From positions 186,001 through 250,000 of the forward strand of contig NZ_SNUE01000005.1 in NCBI RefSeq assembly GCF_012027425.1: a DNA stretch of 64,000 bases. The letters run 5' to 3'. The position numbers and the translations under genes were made by a program. Shown in pieces: positions 1 through 8,529 of the stretch. The DNA is from Thermococcus sp. MV5. GTDB lineage: Archaea; Methanobacteriota_B; Thermococci; Thermococcales; Thermococcaceae. The first letter of the stretch is position 1, and each line of letters starts with the position of its first letter. The notes under the pieces were generated by a model, which was not told the origin of the DNA, searched no databases, and worked only from the letters and a program-made list of their open reading frames with translations.

Positions 1-391
1 TTACGTACTCTTCGGCGCTTTTTTCTTTATTGTGTTGTCTCTCTAAGACATGCCCCCAGCATGCTCCCAAACCTAATGCCGTGGCCGCTAGTTGTATATG
101 TTCTGCCGCAATACTTGCATCGAAAACCCATGCCGAACTTATGGTTTCATCCCCGCAAACAACTATTGCTAAAGGTGCTGTTTCAAGAAACTTAAGGGCA
201 CTCCTAGTCTGGGAGAGTTTTATTATAAGATCTCTATCGTCCACAACAATGAAGTGCCATGGCCTTTTATTTCGTGAGCTTGGGGAGTAAAAGGCTGCTT
301 CAAGGATCTTTGTGATCTCTGCTTTTGATACCTTTTTGTCTTGATACTCTCTTATACTTCTCCGTTTTTTGACTGTTTCAAAAAACTCCAT
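1..391 (-). CDS. nitroreductase family protein (C-terminus outside window)
   Basis: The first 130 residues of an FMN-dependent nitroreductase-fold oxidoreductase, which transfers electrons from NAD(P)H to nitro compounds, quinones or flavin-like acceptors. The N-terminus has the family signature: a KKRRSIREY start, then an AAFYSPSSRNKRPWHF segment that contacts FMN phosphate. Further on, AAEHIQLAATALGLGACW is the typical dimer/FMN helix. The ATG at 391 follows a GGTGGT ribosome site. The gene runs off the left edge, so length and C-terminal residues cannot be judged. The substrate is not predictable from this part. Confidence 0.85.
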   Translation of the reverse strand, partial: MEFFETVKKRRSIREYQDKKVSKAEITKILEAAFYSPSSRNKRPWHFIVVDDRDLIIKLSQTRSALKFLETAPLAIVVCGDETISSAWVFDASIAAEHIQLAATALGLGACWGHVLERQHNKEKSAEEYV

Positions 392-631
392 GGTACCACC
401 AGTAAGGAAATCCTCTTCGGTTATTTAAAACATGTCCTTAAGTATTTCTACAGTAGGAATGAGGTTTCCAAGGGGTGACATTCCTCTCGCATTGGAGGGT
501 GAGTTTCTCTTAAGCGCCATAGTCTGTTTTTTGGGCCTTATTAGATTTAAAATATTTAATAGTCCGCTACTTACGAGGTGGTGATTTGATATTGCTTTAT
601 CTTCACCCTAAAGAACAAAAAGAAAAATGAA

Positions 632-3493
632 TTATGTGAAGAGTTCAACTGGAGTGAAACCTCCTCTTGCCTTTTTGACCTTCAGCTTCATGTTGAAACT
701 ATTGATAATTGTTCCATCTTTTTCTGCCCATAGACCGGCCGGTATGACCAAGGTCTCACCATTAAGATCTTCTCTTGGTTTTCCTATAACTACATAAGCA
801 CTACTTTTGGGAATGCCTTTAACCCCGGCCTTTAGGAGGCCAACCTCATTGACGCCTTCGTGTAGAATAAGTGTTGGAACGGTAAGTGGCTCAGCGGGTG
901 CTTCAAGTATTGCGACTTCATAGTTCTCCTCCACAAGTTCCTTATCTTTTAGGAGTATCTTGAGGACAGGGAACTTTTTGATGTCTGCCTTTAGAAGCAC
1001 CTTTTTGGCCTTTATGATGTCTTCAAGTGTTGCTGTTGAAATGCCCTCTTTAACAAATGCCCCAAGTTCGATGTTTCTCTTCTCTGCAAACTGCTTAAAG
1101 AACGTAATCTCCTCGTTTGTAACTTCGGGGGTGAGGATTAGAGCAAAATTATTCTCATCTATGAACTTTTTAGCTTCTTCCCAGCTCACTGGCTTGCCGT
1201 TGAGGAGTGGTTGAGTTAGCCCTTCGGCCCAAGGCTTCTCAAATCGGCAGATGTCACACAAATGTCCATTGTTCCATGAGGGGAGTTTTGATGATGCCCT
1301 CACGAGCATGTCCTCATACACTTCAATGTTCATCTCACAAGCTAAGCCACAGCCGTTGCACACCGTTGCCACCGGCGTGGTTTTCCATGGACCGGGCTTA
1401 ACAAATGGAAGCTTTTCGCTGATAGCTCCAGTCGGACAAACATCTATCATGTCACCAATAAATTGACCATCCATGTCCGAAAGCTTCATGCCCACCGGAG
1501 GTGAAATCATGGTCTTAAAGCCTCTAAAAGTATAGTCCAGAATGCCTTCGCCAACCACTTCTTGGGTTAAATTAACGCATCTCCCGCACAAAACACACTT
1601 GTTGTTGTCCAAGACAACGCTTGGATGGGTTTCATCGAGCTCAAAGCGGTTCTGTTCGCCAATGAATGCATATTGCTTGGCATCATAGAGCGTTGCATAC
1701 TCCCTGAGCTTACACCTAAAGACCTCCATACATCCACAGGACATGCATCTCTGAGCCTCTTTAAGCACTTCCTCTTCGCTCAGTATGAGTTCAACTTCCT
1801 CAAAGTTCTTAACTCTCTCTTTAGCATCTTTAAGCTTGGCCTTAACCCTTGGAATCCGCTCCACGTGTGCGTAATCCTCTTCACTAACATCTTTCCAGTG
1901 GTTGTATGGTTTTAAGTCGAAGAGTACTCTGTACAAGTCCTCATCGCCCACAATCTCCATTATGTGCTTTGATGGCTCCAAAAGAGCTTCTCTGGCCTTT
2001 TCGAGCTTACCTTTGAGGTAGAGGTCTATCATTATTGCCGCTCTTCTTCCAGTGGCTATGGATTCTATCACTGTTGAAGGGCCCAAAACGAGATCGCCAC
2101 CCGCAAAGACACCTTCAATGCTTGTTTGAAGCGTTACATCGTCCACCAAAGCTTTGCCTCTCTTTGCCTCAATTCCCAAACTCTTCAAGAACTCCTCATC
2201 GCAGTACTGTCCGATGGCTAAAATCACATTGTCCGCCTCAACCGTAAAGTTTGAGCCTTCTATTGGTATAGGTCTTCTCCTTCCGCTTGCATCAGGTTCT
2301 CCAAGCTCCATTTTAATTAGCTCTACCTTCTCGACTTTTCTTTCCCCCAGTATCCTGACTGGATTTGTGAGGAACATGAATCTAACGCCCTCTTCCTCGG
2401 CCTCTTCCACCTCGCGCTCGTTGGCGGGCATCTCTTCCCTTGAACGCCTGTAAACGATAGTAACTTCGGCACCAAGTCTTAGAGCTGTTCTTGCCACGTC
2501 CATGGCAGTATTTCCGCCACCTACGACTATAACCCTCTTTCCGAGCTCAACCTTCTCGCCCTTGTTGACCTTTCTAAGGAACTCTATGCCGTGCATGACT
2601 CCCTCCAAATCTTCGCCTTCAATGCCCATCTTTCTGCTCTTCCAAGCTCCAACACCCAAAAAGACCGCATCATATTTTTCTCTAAGCTCCTCCAATGTGA
2701 CGTCTTTACCAAGGGCACAGCTGGTCTTGACCTCTATGCCAGTGCCTATTACCGTGGCTATGTCTTTATCCAAAACATCTCTTGGAAGCCTGTAAGGAGG
2801 AATTCCATAGCGCATCATTCCTCCAAGCTTAGGCATAGCCTCAAAGATAGTCACATCATGTCCCATTGTCCTCAAATAGTAGGCACAGGCTAATCCGGCT
2901 GGTCCTCCCCCAACAACAGCCACTTTCTTACCCGTTGAAGGCGGGATTTCTGGCATCCACGGCCCGTGCTCCAAGTCATAATCTGCTGCATACCTCTTTA
3001 GCTGCCTTATCGCGAGGGGTTCTTCAACCAGATTGCGCCTGCACTCATCCTCACAAAAAGCGGGACAAACCCTTCCAAGGACTGCGGGGAGGATATACTT
3101 TTCTTTCATGAGCTTCACAGCTTCATGGTACTTACCCATAGCTATCAAAGCTAAATAACCTTGAACATCACTGTGGGCAGGACATCCCTTCTGGCAGGGT
3201 CCGATACAATCGCCATAGTGGTCGGAGAGCATAAGTTCAAGAGCGGTTCTCCGCATCTCGACGATTGTGTCGTTAAGTGTTTCAATGGCGAGACCTTCCA
3301 TAGGCTTAAGAGTACATGAAGTTGTCAAACCTCTGGGTGTTTCGACAAGGCAGAGGCGGCAAGAGCCATAGGGTTCTATTTCATCGTCGTAACACATACC
3401 CGGAATGTGCTCGCCTTTTTCCCTAAGAATCTTAAGGAGGGTTTTATCATCAGGAACTTCCATCTCCTTGCCGTTAATTATAACTTTCACCAT
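632..3493 (-). CDS. NuoG-like iron-sulfur protein fused to a GltD-type NAD(P)H:acceptor flavoprotein
   Basis: A 953-residue multidomain redox protein. In order: a plant-type [2Fe-2S] ferredoxin domain (residues 1-90, cysteines in GMCYDDE, GSCRLC and TSC); a GltD-like module (about 95-550) with its own Fe-S cysteines, an FAD site VVGGGPAGLACAYYL and an NADPH site VVGGGNTAMDVA; further cysteine clusters (CMSCGC, CVLCGRC, CPTGA); then a C-terminal stub of the molybdopterin-oxidoreductase Fe4S4 domain (CNGCGLAC ... CDIC) with no catalytic molybdenum domain. The ATG at 3493 was chosen over the GTG at 3502 because GGGTGA lies five bases upstream and the gene then begins one base after nuoF stops. 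It is the last gene of a nuoE-nuoF-nuoG-like operon. It probably channels electrons between NAD(P)H and ferredoxin. The physiological partner is not visible. Confidence 0.88.
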   Translation of the reverse strand: MVKVIINGKEMEVPDDKTLLKILREKGEHIPGMCYDDEIEPYGSCRLCLVETPRGLTTSCTLKPMEGLAIETLNDTIVEMRRTALELMLSDHYGDCIGPCQKGCPAHSDVQGYLALIAMGKYHEAVKLMKEKYILPAVLGRVCPAFCEDECRRNLVEEPLAIRQLKRYAADYDLEHGPWMPEIPPSTGKKVAVVGGGPAGLACAYYLRTMGHDVTIFEAMPKLGGMMRYGIPPYRLPRDVLDKDIATVIGTGIEVKTSCALGKDVTLEELREKYDAVFLGVGAWKSRKMGIEGEDLEGVMHGIEFLRKVNKGEKVELGKRVIVVGGGNTAMDVARTALRLGAEVTIVYRRSREEMPANEREVEEAEEEGVRFMFLTNPVRILGERKVEKVELIKMELGEPDASGRRRPIPIEGSNFTVEADNVILAIGQYCDEEFLKSLGIEAKRGKALVDDVTLQTSIEGVFAGGDLVLGPSTVIESIATGRRAAIMIDLYLKGKLEKAREALLEPSKHIMEIVGDEDLYRVLFDLKPYNHWKDVSEEDYAHVERIPRVKAKLKDAKERVKNFEEVELILSEEEVLKEAQRCMSCGCMEVFRCKLREYATLYDAKQYAFIGEQNRFELDETHPSVVLDNNKCVLCGRCVNLTQEVVGEGILDYTFRGFKTMISPPVGMKLSDMDGQFIGDMIDVCPTGAISEKLPFVKPGPWKTTPVATVCNGCGLACEMNIEVYEDMLVRASSKLPSWNNGHLCDICRFEKPWAEGLTQPLLNGKPVSWEEAKKFIDENNFALILTPEVTNEEITFFKQFAEKRNIELGAFVKEGISTATLEDIIKAKKVLLKADIKKFPVLKILLKDKELVEENYEVAILEAPAEPLTVPTLILHEGVNEVGLLKAGVKGIPKSSAYVVIGKPREDLNGETLVIPAGLWAEKDGTIINSFNMKLKVKKARGGFTPVELFT

Positions 3494-3494
3494 T

Positions 3495-5297
3495 TTAATC
3501 ACCCTTATGAGCGTCCATTATTTTTATGGCGTTGAATCTACAAACATCATAGCAAGTTCCGCATTTTATGCACTCTGCCTGATTTATCACGTGAGGCTTC
3601 CCTCTTTCGCCGCTTATGGCTTTAGTTGGACACATTATTGCACATGCTGTACATCCCGTACAGTTTTCCGCGATTATGACGTACTTTATAAGAGGCTTAC
3701 AGACTTTGGCAGGACACATCTTTTTCTCAACATGGGCTAAGTATTCATCTTTGAAGTATCTAAGAGTTGTTAAAACCGGATTTGGAGCGGTTTGTCCAAG
3801 ACCACAGAGGGAGCCAGTCTTCACCTGAGGTGCGAGCTTTTCGAGCACTTCTATATCCTCAAGGGTCCCTTCTCCATTGGTTATCTTGTCCAGAATTTCC
3901 CACATTCTCTTAGTCCCTAAGCGGCAGAAAGTACACTTTCCGCACGATTCCTTGACGGTGAAGTCTAGGAAAAACTTGGCGACATCGACCATACAGGTAT
4001 CTTCGTCCATAACGACCATTCCACCGCTCCCCATGATAGCACCTGTGGCGTTGACGGACTCGTAATCAACGGGCGTGTCAAATAGATATTCTGGAATACA
4101 ACCCCCAGAAGGACCTCCTAATTGAACTGCCTTAATCTTTTTGCCAGTTTTAGTTCCACCACCAATCTCATAGAGTATTTCCCTCAAAGTCATTCCCATT
4201 GGAACCTCGACGTTTCCACCCCTAGCTATTTTTCCGGCCAAAGCGAAGACCTTAGTACCCTTACTCTTTTCGGTTCCAAGCTTTGCATACTCTTCCCAGC
4301 CGTGCTTTATTATCCACGGAACGTTTGCCCACGTCTCAACGTTATTTATGTTTGTGGGCTTGCCCCAAAGACCTTTTTGAGCTGGATAAGGCGGCCTTGG
4401 CCTAGGCATTCCTCTCTTACCTTCAATGGAAGCTATCAAAGCCGTCTCTTCTCCACAAACGAAAGCTCCAGCACCTTCCTTAATCTTTATATCAAAGGAG
4501 AAGCCGCTTCCTAGTATATTTTCCCCTAAAAAGCCTCTCTCCTTTGCCTGCTTTAGGGCTATCTTAAGCCTTCTTATTGCAAGGGGATACTCAGCTCTCA
4601 CATAGATGAAGCCTTTGGTAGCCCCTATAGCATAGGCTCCAATTAACATTCCCTCTATGACACGATGGGGATCGCCTTCGAGGACGTTCCTATCCATGAA
4701 TGCTCCGGGGTCTCCTTCATCAGCATTACAAATTATGTATTTTTCATCCCCTTTTGCCTGCCTTGCAAACTTCCATTTAAGCCCCGTTGGGAAGCCAGCT
4801 CCTCCTCTTCCTCTAAGGCCAGACTTCGTGATTACATCGATTATCTCCTCGGGCTTCATTTGGAGAGCCTTTTTGAGGGCCTCATAGCCCCCAGCTTGAA
4901 TGTACTCATCAATGTTCTCAGGGTCTATATAACCACTGTTTTCTAGAACTATCTTTTTCTGCTTTGCGAAGTAGCCATCGATATCCCATGTTTTTCTTAT
5001 GCCGTTTTCATACCAGTCCTTCTTCACTATCCATTCTTCGATAGGTTTCCCATTAATAACGTGTTCATCAATAATTTTCAACACTTTTTTGGGGGTAACG
5101 TGGCCGTAGGTGATGATTTCATTCTCGGTTATTATATCTACGAGTGGCTCTCTATAACACATTCCAACGCAGCCAACGACTTTTAATGGGATATCAATGC
5201 CTCTCTCTTTCAGCTCCTTCTTAATGGCCTCATAAGTTTCTTTAGCACCCGCTGCTATTCCACAGGAGTTCATTCCAACAGCTATGGCTTTAATCAT
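3495..5297 (-). CDS. NuoF-like NADH-binding flavoprotein subunit with C-terminal ferredoxin domain
   Basis: A 600-residue homologue of complex I 51-kDa/NuoF and of HydB of bifurcating hydrogenases. Residues 1-100 form a thioredoxin-like ferredoxin domain (CGIAAG, CVGMCYRE). The core has the FMN/NADH signature GRGGAGFPTGLKW and the GEETALIASIEG segment. The [4Fe-4S] motif CGKCTFC plus a downstream CGLG completes the NuoF fold. The last 60 residues add a two-cluster ferredoxin (CTGCTACAIMCP, CIKCGTCYDVC), as in soluble hydrogenase and formate dehydrogenase partners. The ATG at 5297 follows GGTGAGCTAG and overlaps the end of the NuoE gene by eight bases, so translation is coupled. It would oxidise or reduce NAD(H) at FMN. 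Confidence 0.93.
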   Translation of the reverse strand: MIKAIAVGMNSCGIAAGAKETYEAIKKELKERGIDIPLKVVGCVGMCYREPLVDIITENEIITYGHVTPKKVLKIIDEHVINGKPIEEWIVKKDWYENGIRKTWDIDGYFAKQKKIVLENSGYIDPENIDEYIQAGGYEALKKALQMKPEEIIDVITKSGLRGRGGAGFPTGLKWKFARQAKGDEKYIICNADEGDPGAFMDRNVLEGDPHRVIEGMLIGAYAIGATKGFIYVRAEYPLAIRRLKIALKQAKERGFLGENILGSGFSFDIKIKEGAGAFVCGEETALIASIEGKRGMPRPRPPYPAQKGLWGKPTNINNVETWANVPWIIKHGWEEYAKLGTEKSKGTKVFALAGKIARGGNVEVPMGMTLREILYEIGGGTKTGKKIKAVQLGGPSGGCIPEYLFDTPVDYESVNATGAIMGSGGMVVMDEDTCMVDVAKFFLDFTVKESCGKCTFCRLGTKRMWEILDKITNGEGTLEDIEVLEKLAPQVKTGSLCGLGQTAPNPVLTTLRYFKDEYLAHVEKKMCPAKVCKPLIKYVIIAENCTGCTACAIMCPTKAISGERGKPHVINQAECIKCGTCYDVCRFNAIKIMDAHKGD

Positions 5298-5754
5298 CTA
5301 GCTCACCTTTTTTGAGCTTTTTCATAAGCTTCCTAACTTTATCTGGTGTAAGCTTTCCGTAAACTTTCTCATTTATCATTATAACCGGTGCTAGGCTACA
5401 GCAGCCGAGACAGGCAACCCTTTCAAGTGTAACCAGACCGTCCTCTGTTGTTTGGCCTTCTTCAATGCCAAACTCTTCTTTAATGGCTTGAGAAATGTTC
5501 ACAGCACCGTTTACGTGACACGCAGTCCCATGGCATATTTTTATGACATACTTTCCAAGAGGCTCAAAGCGGAACTGCGCGTAGAAAGTGGCTACACCGT
5601 AAACCCTGCTTAAAGGAACACCAAGATGGATAGAAATCTCTTTAAGGGCTTCTTTCGGCAGATAACCAAATTTTTCTTGGGTTTTCTGTAGCAGTGGGAT
5701 CAAAGAACTTGGGCTTTTTTCATGTTCATAGATATAACCAAAAGGGGCTTCCAT
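5290..5754 (-). CDS. NuoE-like [2Fe-2S] thioredoxin-fold subunit
   Basis: A 154-residue homologue of complex I 24-kDa/NuoE and HydC. Four cluster ligands are visible, in CHGTACHV and in CLGCCSLAP, with the conserved YGVATFYAQF helix before them. It would carry a [2Fe-2S] cluster next to the NuoF flavin. The ATG at 5754 is preferred to the ATG at 5766 because GGTGATTAAA sits at proper distance, the same arrangement seen before the NuoG-like gene. It is the first gene of the three-gene minus-strand operon and is divergent from the sulfhydrogenase genes. A TATA-like element lies at 5805-5815. Confidence 0.93.
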   Translation of the reverse strand: MEAPFGYIYEHEKSPSSLIPLLQKTQEKFGYLPKEALKEISIHLGVPLSRVYGVATFYAQFRFEPLGKYVIKICHGTACHVNGAVNISQAIKEEFGIEEGQTTEDGLVTLERVACLGCCSLAPVIMINEKVYGKLTPDKVRKLMKKLKKGELDD

Positions 5755-5804
5755 TTTAATCACCATTCATAATGTTCATTTGTCATAACTTTCTTATCAT
5801 GGAT

Positions 5805-5870
5805 GTTTATAAAAATACACTAAAGTACATGTTTTTAACCTGAAGTTGGACACTCATTGTTTAAAAAATC
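5805..5870. promoter_or_regulatory. divergent promoter region between the Nuo-like and sulfhydrogenase operons
   Basis: On the minus strand TTTTTATAAAC (5805-5815) is a TATA candidate about 50 bases before the NuoE start. On the plus strand TTTAAAAAATC (5860-5870) is a TATA candidate about 55 bases before shyB. The SurR-like site at 5831-5847 lies upstream of both, which suits activation in both directions. TATA calls are by eye. Confidence 0.6.
5831..5847 (+). promoter_or_regulatory. SurR-type operator GTTn3AACn5GTT
   Basis: The sequence GTTTTTAAC, five bases, then GTT matches the full extended SurR consensus known from Pyrococcus furiosus. There SurR, a sulfur-responsive redox switch, activates hydrogenase operons when sulfur is absent. 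The site lies about 13 bases upstream of the plus-strand TATA candidate and about 16 bases upstream of the minus-strand one. Function is inferred from the match and the location. Confidence 0.75.
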
Positions 5871-5924
5871 CTTAAATCGGTTCTTTACAAACATAAAATT
5901 GAATAATATATTTGGGTGGTTATC

Positions 5925-6929
5925 TTGCGGTATGTAAAGTTACCTCAGGAAAATTTTGAGGAATTCTTCAATTCGCTGAAGAAATGGGGCATCGTCTATG
6001 CTCCAGTAAAAAAAGAAAATATCTACTCATTCCAAAAAGTTCAAGATGTTTCGGAAATAGCCTTGGATTACACAAGGACAATGCTTCCACCGAAAAAGTT
6101 CTTCGTAAGGCCAAAAGATGAGATGCTTAAGCTTAAAGAGGGCCATTGGGAAGAGGCTAATGGCACAGAGCCTATAGTTCTCTTTGGGGTTCATTCTTGC
6201 GATATACACGGGCTAGAAATTTTGGACAAAGTTTATTTGGGTGATCCAGTGGACCCGTACTACAAAAAAAGACGGGAGAATTCAATAATAATAGGTATAA
6301 GCTGTATGCCAGATGAATACTGTTTTTGCAAAAGCTTAGGCACAAACTTTGCCATGCACGGGTTCGATTTGTTTTTACATGAACTTCCCGATGGCTGGCT
6401 TGTCAGAGTTGGGAGTGTAAAGGGACATGAGATTGCATGGGGAAATGAAGAGCTCTTTGAGGAACTAACTGAAGAAGACATGAAGAATTTTAGAGAATTT
6501 GAGGAAAAAAGAGCTAATTCGTTCCAGAAACACCTTAACAAAGAGGGACTTGAAGACATGCTTGACCTAGCGTACAACAGCCCTGTGTGGAAGAGATACG
6601 AGAGAATTTGTCTTGGCTGTGGGAACTGTAACATGGTTTGTCCGACATGCAGGTGTTACGAAGTCTGTGACCTCTGGATGAATGCATATGAAGCAGTAAG
6701 AGTTAGACGTTACGATTCCTGTTTCATGGAGAGTCATGGTTTAGTGGCAGGAGGGCATAATTTCAGACCAACTCGCTTAGATCGCTTTAGACATCGTTAC
6801 TACTGTAAGAGTTACTTTGATCCATCTGCGGGCTTTAATTGCGTTGGTTGTGGACGATGTGATGAATTCTGCCCAGCAAAGATAGAACACGTTAAAGTTC
6901 TTGATGAAGTAAGGGAGGGATTGCAATGA
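5925..6929 (+). CDS. shyB: sulfhydrogenase beta subunit (iron-sulfur electron transfer)
   Basis: This subunit passes electrons from the NAD(P)H-flavin gamma subunit toward the hydrogenase dimer in group 3b [NiFe] sulfhydrogenases, which act in the cytoplasm. Two [4Fe-4S] motifs are near the C-terminus (CLGCGNCNMVCPTC, CVGCGRCDEFCP), with extra cysteines in CRCYEVC and SCMPDEYCFC. The start is taken as TTG 5925 because GGTGG stands at the right distance and the protein then begins MRYVKLP, as in known homologues; GTG 5916 is the alternative. At about 335 residues it resembles the shorter SH II-type subunit rather than SH I. It is first in the shyBCDA order, and its stop overlaps shyC by four bases. 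Confidence 0.93.
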   Translation: MRYVKLPQENFEEFFNSLKKWGIVYAPVKKENIYSFQKVQDVSEIALDYTRTMLPPKKFFVRPKDEMLKLKEGHWEEANGTEPIVLFGVHSCDIHGLEILDKVYLGDPVDPYYKKRRENSIIIGISCMPDEYCFCKSLGTNFAMHGFDLFLHELPDGWLVRVGSVKGHEIAWGNEELFEELTEEDMKNFREFEEKRANSFQKHLNKEGLEDMLDLAYNSPVWKRYERICLGCGNCNMVCPTCRCYEVCDLWMNAYEAVRVRRYDSCFMESHGLVAGGHNFRPTRLDRFRHRYYCKSYFDPSAGFNCVGCGRCDEFCPAKIEHVKVLDEVREGLQ

Positions 6930-7792
6930 CCTTCCAAACACATGATGCAAGGATTTTAGAGGTAAAAGAACTAACTTCAAGAGAGAAACTCTTCACCCTC
7001 CGTTTTGTTGATCCTGAGATTAACAGGAAGTTCAAATATAAGCCGGGTCAATTTGTAGTGGTTGACATCAGAGGATTTGGAGAGTTCCCAATAAGTCTTT
7101 GTTCAACTCCCACAAGAGAAGGCTATTTCCAGCTTTGTGTTAGACGAGTAGGGAGAATGACCAAATACATGCACAATTTGAAAGAGGGAGATATAGTTGG
7201 AATAAGAGGTCCATATGGTAACGGGTTCCCAATGGAGAAAATGGAAGGAAGCACGTTAATCTTAGTAGCAGGCGGTCTAGGAATGGCACCACTAAGGTCA
7301 GTACTTTGGTATGCCCTTGATAGTGGAAAATATGAAAAGATATATCTGTTCTATGGTACTAAGGCCTACGAGGATATTCTCTTTAGAGACGAGGTAATTC
7401 ATCTGCTGAAACATGGGGAGGACATGAACTGTCACGTGAAACTTGCCTATGAAGTGGAAAGTCCCTCATGTATATATCTAGAGAAGGGCTACTCACCAAG
7501 AGTTTGTAAGGGAGTTGTCACGGATCTCTTTAGAGGAGAAAACTTTGATGTAGAAAACACATATGCCTTGATATGTGGTCCTCCAGTGATGTATAAGTTC
7601 GTTATCAAGGAGCTCTTAGACAGAAAGCTATCTCCAGGGAGAATTTACATGACCCTTGAAAGAAGAATGCGGTGTGGAGTTGGAAAATGCGGGCACTGCA
7701 TCGTTGGAACAAGCACCTCAATTAAGTACGTGTGCAAAGATGGTCCTGTATTCACGTATTGGGATGCACTTTCAACAAGGGGGCTGATATGA
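6926..7792 (+). CDS. shyC: sulfhydrogenase gamma subunit (FAD/NAD(P)H reductase)
   Basis: A ferredoxin-NADP reductase-fold protein of 288 residues that connects NAD(P)H with the Fe-S chain of the sulfhydrogenase. It has the FAD-binding FPISLCST, the pyrophosphate loop GPYGNGFP and the nucleotide-binding LVAGGLGMAPLRS. A C-terminal [2Fe-2S] site is visible (CGVGKCGHC, then a fourth Cys about a dozen residues on in KYVCKDG). The ATG at 6926 overlaps the shyB stop and ends within the shyD start, so the four genes are translationally coupled. Confidence 0.94.
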   Translation: MTFQTHDARILEVKELTSREKLFTLRFVDPEINRKFKYKPGQFVVVDIRGFGEFPISLCSTPTREGYFQLCVRRVGRMTKYMHNLKEGDIVGIRGPYGNGFPMEKMEGSTLILVAGGLGMAPLRSVLWYALDSGKYEKIYLFYGTKAYEDILFRDEVIHLLKHGEDMNCHVKLAYEVESPSCIYLEKGYSPRVCKGVVTDLFRGENFDVENTYALICGPPVMYKFVIKELLDRKLSPGRIYMTLERRMRCGVGKCGHCIVGTSTSIKYVCKDGPVFTYWDALSTRGLI

Positions 7793-8529
7793 TGCTCAAA
7801 TTGGGTGTTTTTGAGCTGACTGATTGTGGTGGATGTGCATTGAATCTCCTCTTCCTCTATGAAAGACTCTTTGACCTGCTTGAGTTCTATGAAATAAAAG
7901 AGTTCCACATGGCATCGAGCTTTAAAGAGCATGACACTTTGGATGTTGCCTTGGTTACGGGAACCGTCTCTACTCAGAGAGATTTAAACCTCCTCCATTA
8001 TGCAAGGAACCATTCTAAATACCTCATTGCATTAGGAACATGTGCTACCCATGGAGATGTTCAGGCTAGTGTTGAAGGAAAAATAAGAGAGAAACTTGAG
8101 AAAGTTTATGGGACTAAAGCAAACCCGATGAGAGCCTTAGACTCAACTCCAATTGTTCAGCATGTTGCGGTAGATTATGCACTACCAGGTTGTCCTTATG
8201 ATAAGGATGAGATTTACCAAATTCTCATGAATCTGGCTAAGGGCGTTGAGCCACCAACAAAGGATTATCCTGTATGTATAGAGTGTAAACTGAATGAATA
8301 CGAATGTGTCCTTATAAAAAGAGGTATTCCTTGTCTGGGGCCCATAACTCTCGGAGGTTGCAATGCGGTGTGCATAAAGTCCAAAGTGGGTTGCATTGGT
8401 TGTAGAGGACCACTACCCAAAGAAGCAAATCCAGCAAGTGAATTTGAGATTCTAAAGGAGCTCGGTTATGATGAAGAATACATTCGCAGAAAGTTTAAGA
8501 CTTTTGCAAGGGGTGAGCTCAGATGGTAA
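7789..8529 (+). CDS. shyD: sulfhydrogenase delta subunit ([NiFe] hydrogenase small subunit)
   Basis: Small subunit of the [NiFe] hydrogenase, housing the proximal and further [4Fe-4S] clusters. Cluster ligands are in TDCGGCALN at the N-terminus, GTCATHGD, LPGCPYDKDEI, and the C-terminal CIECKLNEYEC and CLGPITLGGCNAVC ... CIGCRG. A longer reading to 7732 exists but would lie inside shyC. The paired ATGs at 7789/7792 overlap the shyC stop, and the protein then begins LKLGVFELTDCGG as expected. No twin-arginine signal is present, consistent with a cytoplasmic enzyme. Confidence 0.93.
   Translation: MMLKLGVFELTDCGGCALNLLFLYERLFDLLEFYEIKEFHMASSFKEHDTLDVALVTGTVSTQRDLNLLHYARNHSKYLIALGTCATHGDVQASVEGKIREKLEKVYGTKANPMRALDSTPIVQHVAVDYALPGCPYDKDEIYQILMNLAKGVEPPTKDYPVCIECKLNEYECVLIKRGIPCLGPITLGGCNAVCIKSKVGCIGCRGPLPKEANPASEFEILKELGYDEEYIRRKFKTFARGELRW

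Noticed and set aside
960-3111. Several plus-strand open frames of 60-110 codons opposite the NuoG-like gene
   Set aside because: They are antisense shadows of a long, well-supported coding frame, with no ribosome sites and no recognisable domains.
632-5754. The Nuo-like module as a formate dehydrogenase
   Set aside because: The large subunit keeps only the Fe4S4 stub of the molybdopterin family and has no catalytic Mo/W domain or selenocysteine/cysteine site.
7732-7788. N-terminal extension of the hydrogenase small subunit to 7732
   Set aside because: This segment lies within the end of shyC, has no ribosome site, and family members begin at LKLGVFELTDCGG.
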